Shown: positions 12,540-20,077 of the stretch, one piece after another | Layout of the letters: every line of letters starts with the position of its first letter | Position numbering within the stretch: position 1 is the first letter of the stretch | From: RGIG6307 sp964424345 | GTDB lineage: Bacteria; Bacillota; Clostridia; Lachnospirales; Lachnospiraceae | NCBI GenBank assembly: GCA_964424345.1 | Contig: CAYRIK010000034.1 | Span: forward strand, 1-21,617 | Length of the DNA: 21,617 bases | Reading direction: 5' to 3' | The notes under the pieces: model-generated | The model's input: the letters and a program-made list of their open reading frames with translations, nothing else | Told to the model about the DNA's origin: nothing | The model's database searches: none | Position numbers and translations under genes: made by a program

Positions 12540-15068
12540 ATGAAGAAAAAAACAAAGTATAAATACTCGTTTGAGTATTGGCAGGCATTTGTCATTCCGC
12601 TTGTTATTATGGTAGCAGGATGCATTGCAAGCGGAATATTTCCGTTTGGCAATCGCAGTTTTTTAAGAAACGATTTATATAATCAGTATATGCCTTTTTT
12701 TCAGGCATTACATGATAGAATCAGACAGGGCGAGGGCATTTCCTACAGTTTTCAACTGGGGTTAGGCTCTGGCTTTGCCGCACTTTATGGATATTATTTG
12801 GCAAGTCCGATTAACTGGTTGGTTGTGCTTTGGCCAAGAGACTATATTGCGGAATTTATTACACTGTTAATCTTGTGTAAGATTGGATTGGCAGGTATGA
12901 GCTTTGCATATTACTTGCGTAAGCGTTTTGGAAAAACACATATGGGTATTTTGCTGTTTAGTACAGCATATGCGTTATCTGGATTTATGGCAGCATATCA
13001 ATGGAATATCATGTGGCTGGATGTAATTGTGTTAGCACCGCTTGTATTACAGGCTTTAGAAGAACTTATCAAAACGGGAAAAGGAACAAAATACTGTTTG
13101 TTTTTAGCGTTGAGCATCTACACAAATTTTTATTTAAGCATTATGCTCTGCATCTTTTTGGTATTGTATTTTGTAGTAACCGTTATATGGGAAAAGTGGT
13201 CTGTAATGTGGAGAAGCTGTTTTAAATTTGGCTTTTATTCTCTTTTGGCAGGCGGAATGGCAGCAGGTATGCTTATTCCTGTTTATTTTGCATTGAGCGG
13301 TACGGAATTTCATGAAGTGAATTTCCCAGACAAAGTAAAATGGTATATGAACATTTTAGAAGAATTGTCTCGTCATTGTATGAACGTTTCTATGAAAGTT
13401 CAGGCAGATCATTGGCCAAATATTTACTGTGGTGTCGCAGTATTTTTATTTATTCCATTGTTCGTATTAAATCGTAAAATCTCATGGAAAGATAAAATAA
13501 GCAAAATAGCTTTGACTGTTTTCTTTTTACTGAGCTTTAGCTGTAATATATTAGATTTTATATGGCATGGTTTTAATTATCCTGACAGTCTTCCAGCAAG
13601 ACAGGGATACTTATATACATGGCTGATTTTAGTTATGGCATATGAAGTGTATATACATCTAAAAGAAGTCCGTTTGTTTGAAATTATATTAGCTGCCGTT
13701 TTGGGATATGGCGTTGTGATTTCAGCGTGGATACTGACTGATGTAGAAGGTACAGATGTTTGGACATATGTGCTGACACTTGGATTTATGACATTGTACT
13801 TCTTACTTTTGGCTGGCAGATATGCTTGGCGTTATCCAAGTATTCGCAAATGGATACGTTCTGGGGATCGTAAAGCATTATTTAAAAATGGTTATCTTGG
13901 ATTAAATATTGTCCTTTTAGTAATCGTTGTCGTAGAATTGGCAGCAAATACATATCTTACAAGCATTCGTACAGTAAACCGTACAAAGTATCTTGCTCAT
14001 TTTGAAGATGCAGAAGGTTCTGTAGATTGGATGAAAGCACAGGATGATGGCTTATATCGTACCGAGATTTTTGACCGTTTGACAAAAAATGACAGTATGA
14101 TGTGGGATATCAATACAACAACGATATTCTCCTCTACCATCCATGCCGGTATTGTAGATTTTTACAAAGCAGTAGGACTTGGAACGACAAGAGTATCTTA
14201 TTGGTATCAAGGTGCAACACCGCTTGTAAGTGCTATGTTTGGTGTGAAATATATGGTTGGTACAGATGATGCAATGGATAATGATTTGTATGATGTTGTA
14301 TATACAGATGAAACAGGATGTTTATATAAAAATAATTACACACTTCCAATCGGTTATGTATTAGATAAAAAGATGGAAGAAGAATGGAGCCTTTCTGTAT
14401 ACAATCCGGTAAAAGCACAAAATGAGTTTTGTCATTTGCTTGGCATCAGCGGAGATTTGCTCGTGCCGATAGAAAGCACAAAAGAAGCAGATGATACCTA
14501 TACGATTGCTGTGGAAGCAGACAGTTATGTATATGTATATCTTGGAAAAAATTCTCTTTCAGAAGTAAAGGCTACAAAGGGAGATAAGACAACGAAATTT
14601 ACACAAGTTTCCTTTGATTATCTGTTAGACATTGGAGAAGCTGCAAAAGATACAACGATAAAAGTAGAGACTGTGAAAGAAGATCAGAATTTTAAAACAT
14701 TTGAAGCTTATGCATTAAATACGAGAGTGCTGCAGGAAGCAATCGATATTATGTCACAGAGTACACTTCAGATTACAGAGCATGGAGAAAATTATGTAAA
14801 AGGTAATATTTCTCTGGAGGAAGAAGGAATGCTTGTATTATCCATTCCAATGGAAAAAGGCTGGACTTTATATGTAAATGGAGAGGAAACACCAATCGAG
14901 ACATTTAAAAATGCATTTATTGCAAAAACATTGCAGGCAGGAACTTACGATATAGAACTTCGATTTACAACACCAGGTTGGAAAGAAGGAGTAGGAATCA
15001 GTATAGCTTGTATAGCACTTTTTGCAGGATGTGTATATCTTGAGAGAAAAAAGAAGAATAGTATATAA
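12540..15068 (+). CDS. yfhO: YfhO-family polytopic membrane protein
   Basis: An 842-residue membrane protein of the YfhO family, with a GT-C-like fold. A first membrane helix (AFVIPLVIMVAGCIASGIF) is followed by a luminal acidic motif RNDLYNQYMPF, matching the Asp motif in the first loop of GT-C glycosyltransferases, and LGSGFAALYGYYLASPIN. More than ten membrane segments run to about residue 480. A large extracytoplasmic part (about 490-815) ends with the family motif LVLSIPMEKGWTLYVNGE, and a final helix and Lys-rich tail (ERKKKNS) follow. In Bacillus subtilis YfhO adds GlcNAc from a lipid carrier to lipoteichoic acid, fitting the LtaS-family neighbour. Acceptor and sugar here are inferred. 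The ribosome site is ACGGAG, 13 bases before the ATG. Confidence 0.9.
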   Translation: MKKKTKYKYSFEYWQAFVIPLVIMVAGCIASGIFPFGNRSFLRNDLYNQYMPFFQALHDRIRQGEGISYSFQLGLGSGFAALYGYYLASPINWLVVLWPRDYIAEFITLLILCKIGLAGMSFAYYLRKRFGKTHMGILLFSTAYALSGFMAAYQWNIMWLDVIVLAPLVLQALEELIKTGKGTKYCLFLALSIYTNFYLSIMLCIFLVLYFVVTVIWEKWSVMWRSCFKFGFYSLLAGGMAAGMLIPVYFALSGTEFHEVNFPDKVKWYMNILEELSRHCMNVSMKVQADHWPNIYCGVAVFLFIPLFVLNRKISWKDKISKIALTVFFLLSFSCNILDFIWHGFNYPDSLPARQGYLYTWLILVMAYEVYIHLKEVRLFEIILAAVLGYGVVISAWILTDVEGTDVWTYVLTLGFMTLYFLLLAGRYAWRYPSIRKWIRSGDRKALFKNGYLGLNIVLLVIVVVELAANTYLTSIRTVNRTKYLAHFEDAEGSVDWMKAQDDGLYRTEIFDRLTKNDSMMWDINTTTIFSSTIHAGIVDFYKAVGLGTTRVSYWYQGATPLVSAMFGVKYMVGTDDAMDNDLYDVVYTDETGCLYKNNYTLPIGYVLDKKMEEEWSLSVYNPVKAQNEFCHLLGISGDLLVPIESTKEADDTYTIAVEADSYVYVYLGKNSLSEVKATKGDKTTKFTQVSFDYLLDIGEAAKDTTIKVETVKEDQNFKTFEAYALNTRVLQEAIDIMSQSTLQITEHGENYVKGNISLEEEGMLVLSIPMEKGWTLYVNGEETPIETFKNAFIAKTLQAGTYDIELRFTTPGWKEGVGISIACIALFAGCVYLERKKKNSI

Positions 15069-15071
15069 TAT

Positions 15072-15112
15072 AAAAACAGGCGATGATGCAATTTGCATGG
15101 TCGCCTGTTTTT
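15072..15112. terminator. Bidirectional terminator between yfhO and trkH
   Basis: AAAAACAGGCGA (15072-15083) pairs perfectly with TCGCCTGTTTTT (15101-15112), and the loop contains a further ATGCAA/TTGCAT pairing. The T-run on one side and A-run on the other serve both convergent transcripts. Confidence 0.93.
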
Positions 15113-15174
15113 GTGTTTAGAAAATATTTATTTAGAAGCGTTCTATTTTAGATAAAACATATTTCCCTAGCATA

Positions 15175-16647
15175 TTAAAATTTCTTTGACTGCTTTTTTT
15201 GAGATTGGATAAAATCTTTCCAAAGTGTTGGATGGAACAACATTAACAATGGGAATAATTCCAGTCGTCCGGCGAGCATATCAAATGTGATAACCCATTT
15301 GGAAAGATTAGAAAGAAAACCAAAGTTAGAAGTTGGTCCGACCAATTCCAAACCAGGACCGATATTATTAAAGGTTGCTGCAATCGCTGTAAAGTTTGTT
15401 GTAAAATCATATCCTTCTAATGACACAATCAACAAAGAAGCACAGAAAATAAGAACGTAGGCAAAGCAGTACATATTTACAGAACGAACAACATCGTGTT
15501 CTACTGGTTTGCCATCTATCTGTATTTTTTTGACGCTGCGAGGATGCACATAAGAATGCAGTTCTTTTCCAAGACTCTTAAATAAAATCATAAATCTGGA
15601 AACTTTCATACCGCCGCCTGTACTTCCGGCACAAGCTCCAATAAACATCAAAAGCACTAAAATCATTTTAGAAGTCTGTGGCCAGAGATTGAAATCCGTT
15701 GTGGAAAATCCTGTTGTTGTAATGATAGAGCCGACCTGAAATGCAATGTGTGTCAGAGCTTCAAATGCATTGGAAAACAAATGAATTGTATTGATAAAAA
15801 TAATACAGATTGCAGTCAGGATAATGATAAAATAACAACGTACTTCTTCCATTGAGAATGCTTTACGGAACTGTTTGTATAAAATAAAGTAGTAAGCGTT
15901 AAAGTTTACACCAAACAAAATCATAAAGATTGTAATAACCCATTGGACATATGGAGAATAAGAAGCCATACTGTCATTTAAAAATCCAAATCCGCCAGTT
16001 CCGGCTGTACCGAAGCTTGTACAGAGTGCTTCAAATAAAGGAACACCGCCAAGTAACAGTAATATGACCATAAGGATTGTCATACATAAGTAAATACTGT
16101 ATAAGATACGGGCAGTTAATTTCATTTTTGGAACTAATTTACCAACGCTTGGTCCAGGGCTTTCTGCTCTCATTAAGTTCATATTAGAACCACCGCTTAA
16201 TGGGATAATAGCAAGTAAAAATACTAATACACCCATACCGCCAATCCAGTGTGTAAAGCATCGCCAGAAGTTTGTGCAATGAGAAAGTGCTTCTACATCG
16301 CTGACAATACTGGCACCAGTAGTTGTAAAACCTGAAACTGTTTCAAATAAAGCATCTGTAAAAGATGGAATTTCTCCACTGATTGCAAAAGGCAACGCAC
16401 CAAAGATACTTAGTACAATCCAGCTCAGAGCAGTAGTTACACATCCTTCTTTTAAGTAAAATACAGTAGTATGCGGTTTTTTGGAAGTTACTAACGTTCC
16501 AAGCATAATACAAAGCAGAGCAGTGCCCAAAAAGGCAAATCCACTGCTTTCTTGATAAATCAAAGCGACTATACATGGAAGCAGAAGGAAAAATCCTTCA
16601 AAACGAAGTACTTGTCCTAACATATAGCGAATAATAGAAATATTCAT
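15175..16647 (-). CDS. trkH: TrkH-family potassium uptake channel subunit
   Basis: A 490-residue membrane protein with four repeats of the membrane-pore-membrane unit. The selectivity-filter segments are visible in order: TVSGFTTTGAS, FGTAGTGGFGF, ITTTGFSTTDF and FNNIGPGLELVG, each with the conserved filter glycine. It also shows the family segments HWIGGMGVLVF and CAGSTGGGMKVSR. It imports K+ (possibly with Na+ or H+), gated by the TrkA protein encoded immediately upstream. AGGAGG lies before the ATG, and only 11 bases separate it from the trkA stop. A terminator lies beyond its 3' end. Confidence 0.95.
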   Translation of the reverse strand: MNISIIRYMLGQVLRFEGFFLLLPCIVALIYQESSGFAFLGTALLCIMLGTLVTSKKPHTTVFYLKEGCVTTALSWIVLSIFGALPFAISGEIPSFTDALFETVSGFTTTGASIVSDVEALSHCTNFWRCFTHWIGGMGVLVFLLAIIPLSGGSNMNLMRAESPGPSVGKLVPKMKLTARILYSIYLCMTILMVILLLLGGVPLFEALCTSFGTAGTGGFGFLNDSMASYSPYVQWVITIFMILFGVNFNAYYFILYKQFRKAFSMEEVRCYFIIILTAICIIFINTIHLFSNAFEALTHIAFQVGSIITTTGFSTTDFNLWPQTSKMILVLLMFIGACAGSTGGGMKVSRFMILFKSLGKELHSYVHPRSVKKIQIDGKPVEHDVVRSVNMYCFAYVLIFCASLLIVSLEGYDFTTNFTAIAATFNNIGPGLELVGPTSNFGFLSNLSKWVITFDMLAGRLELFPLLMLFHPTLWKDFIQSQKKQSKKF

Positions 16648-16658
16648 CTTGCCGCCTC

Positions 16659-18047
16659 CTATGCCAGAATATCCTGCAGGTCTGTAAAGCCGGCATGTGT
16701 TGTAACGATGATAACACTGTCACCTTGTAAGATAGAATCTTGACCGCTTGGAATGATAATAGAACCATTTCGATTGATACAAGAAATCAAAATGTCATTT
16801 TTCAGCTTTAAGTCCTTTAAAGGAATGTTTGTAACAGCAGAGTCATGGTCTACATTAAATTCAATCGCTTCTACACGATGGTCGAACATATGATATAACG
16901 TTTCGATATTACTGTTCATGGAGTCTGTTTTAGCACGAACATAAGCAATAACTGCTTCTGTTGTAATATATTTTGGATAAATCAAGCTGCCTAAATCCAG
17001 ACTGCTGACTACTTCTTTAAAGTTGATACGGTTTATTTTTGTAATAACCTTGGCATTGGACTTTTGCTTTGCATATAAGGTGAGCAAAATATTTTCTTCA
17101 TCAATTCCAGTAAGCGGAATAAAACTTTCAATATGTTCAATATTTTCTTCATGCAATAAATCCTGATCGCTTCCGTCTCCGTGAATGATGACAGCTTTAG
17201 GAAGCAAAATACTCAGTTCATCACAACGAGCAAGGTCTTTTTCAATAATCTTAACTTCAATGCCCATATGAAGAAGCTGCTTGGCAAGATAATAAGAAGC
17301 CTTACCACCACCGATAATCATAGCATTGCGGACTTGATTTGTCTCAAATCCAATCTTTTGGAAAAATTCTCTTGAATCGTCACGGGAAGAAACAAAGCTT
17401 ACAACGTCATCTTTTTTCAAAATAAAGCCGCCCTTTGGAATATATACTTCTCCATCACGTTCTACAGCACACATCAGAATATTATTTGTAATGTCACTGC
17501 CTAATTCAGCAACTGTAAGACCATCCAATACATTATTTTTTGGAATTTTAAACTTAATCATTTCAGCCTGTCCATGAGCAAAGGAGTTAACCTCCAAAGC
17601 AGTTGGAAGACCAAGAATACGAGCTGCTTCATTCGCTGCTTCTAATTCTGGATTTAAAATCATGGCAAGACCAAGTTTTTCTCGCAGATAATTTACCTCC
17701 TGACTATAATCTGGAGTGCGCACTCTTGCAATCGCAGCACACTGACCTACCTGTTTGGCAATCGTACAGCATAACAGATTTAATTCATCGGAATTGGTAA
17801 CTGCAATAATCAAGTCTGCATGCTGAATACCAGCTTCAATCTGCACACTATAACTTGCTCCATTTCCAGTAAGACCCATAACATCATACATACTAGTAAT
17901 TTCCTGAATACGATGATAATTTTTATCGATGACGGTGATGTCATGACCTTCCTTACAAAGCTGTTCGATAATGGTTGCACCAACCTTACCACAGCCAACG
18001 ATGATAATCTGTAATCCTTGCTTAACCGCCTTCGGTTTAAACAACAT
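16659..18047 (-). CDS. trkA: TrkA, tandem-RCK regulatory subunit of the Trk potassium system
   Basis: A 462-residue cytoplasmic protein with two RCK_N plus RCK_C units. The first Rossmann motif is IIIVGCGKVGATI followed by VIDKN, binding NAD(H); the second is MIIGGGKASYYLAKQL followed by IIEKD, where the usual third glycine is replaced. RCK_C domains run about 145-230 and 375-462. It forms a gating ring under TrkH, switched by nucleotides. The start is set by AGGAGG eight bases before the ATG. Its promoter overlaps the operator region shared with the divergent marR gene, so potassium uptake may be under MarR control. Confidence 0.95.
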   Translation of the reverse strand: MLFKPKAVKQGLQIIIVGCGKVGATIIEQLCKEGHDITVIDKNYHRIQEITSMYDVMGLTGNGASYSVQIEAGIQHADLIIAVTNSDELNLLCCTIAKQVGQCAAIARVRTPDYSQEVNYLREKLGLAMILNPELEAANEAARILGLPTALEVNSFAHGQAEMIKFKIPKNNVLDGLTVAELGSDITNNILMCAVERDGEVYIPKGGFILKKDDVVSFVSSRDDSREFFQKIGFETNQVRNAMIIGGGKASYYLAKQLLHMGIEVKIIEKDLARCDELSILLPKAVIIHGDGSDQDLLHEENIEHIESFIPLTGIDEENILLTLYAKQKSNAKVITKINRINFKEVVSSLDLGSLIYPKYITTEAVIAYVRAKTDSMNSNIETLYHMFDHRVEAIEFNVDHDSAVTNIPLKDLKLKNDILISCINRNGSIIIPSGQDSILQGDSVIIVTTHAGFTDLQDILA

Positions 18048-18134
18048 GATAAATTTCCTCCTGCAAAAATAAATAATAAATGCACGTATATCATACTCCT
18101 TTTTGTGAAAAAAAGATAGTCAAATCTTGAAACC

Positions 18135-18163
18135 TGTATAAGAAACGGTTGTTGACATTTCAA
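18135..18163 (-). promoter_or_regulatory. Promoter for trkA-trkH
   Basis: On the - strand TTGAAA (18158-18163) and TATACA (18135-18140) are 17 bases apart. The -35 box lies inside operator 1 (18149-18166) and interleaves with the -35 box of the divergent marR promoter, so one bound protein could block both. Confidence 0.6.
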
Positions 18164-18202
18164 CAAGAATATGATACAGTCTGTTTGTTGATATTTCAAC
18201 AA
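18149..18202. promoter_or_regulatory. Two near-palindromic operator sites between trkA and marR
   Basis: TTGTTGACATTTCAACAA (18149-18166) and TTGTTGATATTTCAACAA (18185-18202) differ at one base and are each palindromic at about 8 of 9 positions. Their centres are 36 bases apart. An 18-base symmetric site directly upstream of a MarR-family gene is the normal autoregulatory arrangement. Site 1 overlaps both divergent -35 boxes, and site 2 covers the expected marR start point. Confidence 0.8.
18152..18180 (+). promoter_or_regulatory. Promoter for marR-degV
   Basis: A perfect TTGACA (18152-18157) is followed after 17 bases by TACAGT (18175-18180). The -35 box lies within operator 1, and transcription would begin inside operator 2. 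Confidence 0.6.
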
Positions 18203-18225
18203 GTCGCGAAAGATAGGAAATAGAT

Positions 18226-18678
18226 ATGGAAGAAAGATTTGAAACATTTACGGTGCTGATCAATCGTATCAGCCGTAATATTAGAAAAATAAAAAATCAA
18301 GAAATGGCAGAATATGGCTTGAGAAGTGCACATATCTCATGCCTTTATTATTTGTATTCTGTTGGTTCAGTGACAGCGGCAGAGCTTTGTGAATATTGCG
18401 AAGAAGATAAAGCTACCATTTCAAGAGCTGTGGATTATTTAGAAAAGAACGAATATTTGACTTGTCCGTCTAAAACTGTAAAACGCTATAAAAGTGCAAT
18501 TATCCTTACACAAAAGGGTGTAGATGTTGGTAAAAAGATTGCAGATAAGATTGATGCAGTGTTAGAGGAAATAAGTGACAGCATGACAGAGCAGGAACGT
18601 GTGATATTTTACAAGCATCTTTCTGTAATCAGCGAGGGATTACAGCAGATTGCAGAAAAGTCAGAAGCAGAGAAATAA
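18226..18678 (+). CDS. MarR-family transcription regulator
   Basis: A 150-residue winged-helix regulator of the MarR family, acting as a dimer. Helix 1-2 for dimerisation spans residues 1-35. The helix-turn-helix is around 45-75 (SVTAAELCEYCEEDKATISRAV; recognition helix KATISRAVDYLE), the wing follows with KTVKRYKSAIILTQKG, and the C-terminal dimer helices end LQQIAEKSEAEK. The tandem palindromes upstream suggest autorepression and control of trkA-trkH. It is followed 18 bases later by degV, whose product binds fatty acids. FabT, a MarR protein, controls fatty-acid genes, so a lipid signal is one possibility, not proven. Confidence 0.92.
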   Translation: MEERFETFTVLINRISRNIRKIKNQEMAEYGLRSAHISCLYYLYSVGSVTAAELCEYCEEDKATISRAVDYLEKNEYLTCPSKTVKRYKSAIILTQKGVDVGKKIADKIDAVLEEISDSMTEQERVIFYKHLSVISEGLQQIAEKSEAEK

Positions 18679-18696
18679 AAGAAAAGGAAGTATATT

Positions 18697-19536
18697 ATGA
18701 AAACAAGAATTATTGTAGATTCTACAGCAGACCTTATGCCAAACGATAAAAAAAGAGTACATATTGTGCCATTAAGTGTATATTTTGGAGAAGAAGAATA
18801 TATAGATGGCGTAACTATCGACCACAAGACATTTTATCAAAAGCTAGTAGAGTCAGATGTATTGCCAACAACAAGTCAGGCAACACCGGCAGCATTTGAA
18901 GAAGAATTTGCATTGGCAAAAGAAGCAGGAGAAGCGTGTGTAGTTATTACGATTTCTTCAAAGCTGTCTGGTACTTATCAAAGTGCAATGATTGCAGCAT
19001 CAGAATATGAAAATATATATGTAGTAGATAGCGGGACAGCAGCAGTCGGCAGTGCAATCCTGACCAAATTGGCTTTACAATATATGGAAGAAGGATTAGA
19101 GGCTGGGGCGATTGCAGATAGATTAAATGAGGATAAAAAGCATATCGTATTAGTTGCCTTAGTAGACACATTAGAATATTTGAAAAAAGGCGGTCGTATT
19201 TCTAAGACCGTTGCCTTTGCAGGAACTGTTTTAAATATCAAACCAGTAATCTCTGTTATAGATGGAGAAATCCGTATGCTTGGAAAAGCAAGAGGTTCTA
19301 AGATGGGAAATAATCTCCTTGTACAGGAAATTGAAAAAGCAGGAGGCATTGATTTTACAAAGCCAGCTTTATTAGGATATACAGGATTGTCAGATGCGTT
19401 GCTTTTAAAATATATAGAAGACAGCAGATATATTTGGCAGGAGCATTTAGAAACGATGGAATATACTTCTGTTGGAAGCGTAATCGGAACTCATATTGGT
19501 CCTGGTGCAATCGCAGTAGCATTTTTTGCAAACTAG
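18697..19536 (+). CDS. degV: DegV-family fatty-acid-binding protein
   Basis: A 279-residue two-domain DegV protein. Family motifs are RIIVDSTADL at the N-terminus, TSQATPAAFEEEF, ITISSKLSGTYQSA (fatty-acid carboxylate site), VVDSGTAAVG, YLKKGGRIS and the C-terminal SVIGTHIGPGAIAVAFF. DegV/FakB proteins hold a fatty acid for the kinase FakA, which makes acyl-phosphate for phospholipid synthesis. No fakA is in the window, but FakB genes often stand apart. AAGGAAG lies before the ATG. It is co-oriented with marR and probably co-transcribed. Confidence 0.93.
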   Translation: MKTRIIVDSTADLMPNDKKRVHIVPLSVYFGEEEYIDGVTIDHKTFYQKLVESDVLPTTSQATPAAFEEEFALAKEAGEACVVITISSKLSGTYQSAMIAASEYENIYVVDSGTAAVGSAILTKLALQYMEEGLEAGAIADRLNEDKKHIVLVALVDTLEYLKKGGRISKTVAFAGTVLNIKPVISVIDGEIRMLGKARGSKMGNNLLVQEIEKAGGIDFTKPALLGYTGLSDALLLKYIEDSRYIWQEHLETMEYTSVGSVIGTHIGPGAIAVAFFAN

Positions 19537-19603
19537 GAAATTATTTATTTTATGTAAAAGAGATGAAGTAGAAAACGAGAAAAGAATGATATGCAGTTGC
19601 TTT

Positions 19604-19632
19604 GAATATTGGAATACTTTTGGGCATACAAT
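19604..19632 (+). promoter_or_regulatory. Sigma-E (mother-cell) type promoter for spoIIID
   Basis: GAATATT (19604-19610), a 14-base spacer and CATACAAT (19625-19632) match the Bacillus SigE consensus (KMATATT, 13-15 bases, CATACAMT) at every position. It lies 28 bases before the chosen spoIIID start. spoIIID is a known SigE target in Bacillus. Confidence 0.85.
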
Positions 19633-19660
19633 GTAAAAAATATTCTTGAGGTTTTTTACT

Positions 19661-19924
19661 TTGAAGGAGTATATCGAAGAGCGAGCAATCGAGATTGCAA
19701 ATTACATTATTCAGAATAATGCGACAGTAAGGCAGGCAGCAAAACAGTTTGGAGTGAGCAAGAGTACGGTGCATGTTGACGTAGGAGTTCGCATTGGATA
19801 CATAAATCCGGCATTAGCAAAAGAGGTTCGCAAAGTATTAGAACAAAATAAATGTGAACGTCATATTCGTGGTGGACTTGCTACAAAAGAGAAATATCTT
19901 AGGAAGAATAAAAAAATATTTTGA
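19661..19924 (+). CDS. spoIIID: Sporulation transcription regulator SpoIIID
   Basis: An 87-residue DNA-binding protein that adjusts mother-cell genes after SigE. It shows the family layout: YIEERAIEIANYIIQNNATV, helix-turn-helix RQAAKQFGVSKSTVH, INPALAKEV and the C-terminal RHIRGGLATKEKYL. The frame is open to a TTG at 19646, but TTGAGG 9 bases before the TTG at 19661 and homology to the MxxYIxER start of the family favour 19661. The segment just after STVH reads VDVGVRIGY, where the usual form is close to KDVTERLP, a cluster of changes in the recognition helix. Its stop overlaps the -35 box of the guaA promoter. Confidence 0.93.
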   Translation: MKEYIEERAIEIANYIIQNNATVRQAAKQFGVSKSTVHVDVGVRIGYINPALAKEVRKVLEQNKCERHIRGGLATKEKYLRKNKKIF

Positions 19925-19949
19925 CAAGAAAACTGTATATATATATAAT
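19921..19949 (+). promoter_or_regulatory. Perfect-consensus sigma-A promoter for guaA
   Basis: TTGACA (19921-19926) and TATAAT (19944-19949) are separated by exactly 17 bases. The -35 box includes the spoIIID stop codon. Transcription would leave a leader of about 120 bases before guaA. Confidence 0.9.
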
Positions 19950-20034
19950 ATTTCTGTGACAAGGTAATAAGTGCAGTATGGACCATTTTATAAAAATGGA
20001 ATGTTCTGTTACTTTGGTCTAAGTTAGATTTTAT

Positions 20035-20061
20035 ACTATAAAGTGTGCTGCATTTTATAGT
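20035..20061 (+). promoter_or_regulatory. Leader hairpin next to the guaA ribosome site
   Basis: ACTATAAAGTG (20035-20045) pairs with CATTTTATAGT (20051-20061) through 11 pairs including one G-T wobble, loop TGCTG. It ends four bases before GGAGG (20066-20070). A second perfect hairpin CCATTTT/AAAATGG lies at 19983-19999. No purine-riboswitch core or T-run is visible, so the hairpin may affect ribosome access or message stability. Confidence 0.55.
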
Positions 20062-20077
20062 TTGTGGAGGAAAACGT

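Larger units (their letters stand above)
12103..12642 (+). repeat. Exact 193-bp duplication flanking the scaffold gap
   Basis: Bases 12103-12295 (end of the LtaS-family gene, spacer, first 103 bases of yfhO) recur exactly at 12450-12642. In addition, the 55 bases left of the gap (12241-12295) are identical to the 55 bases right of it (12396-12450). Overlapping the two contig ends would give a 192-bp in-frame tandem duplication with one extra small frame fusing the first 34 YfhO residues to the last 21 LtaS-family residues. A 55-base terminal overlap is what a de Bruijn assembler with k=55 leaves, so an assembly artefact is more likely than biology. The segment also holds a 10-base inverted repeat ATTCCGCTTG/CAAGCGGAAT. 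Confidence 0.95.

Noticed and set aside
19950..20077. Guanine riboswitch before guaA
   Set aside because: The conserved three-way-junction core sequences and a terminator-type expression platform are not present.
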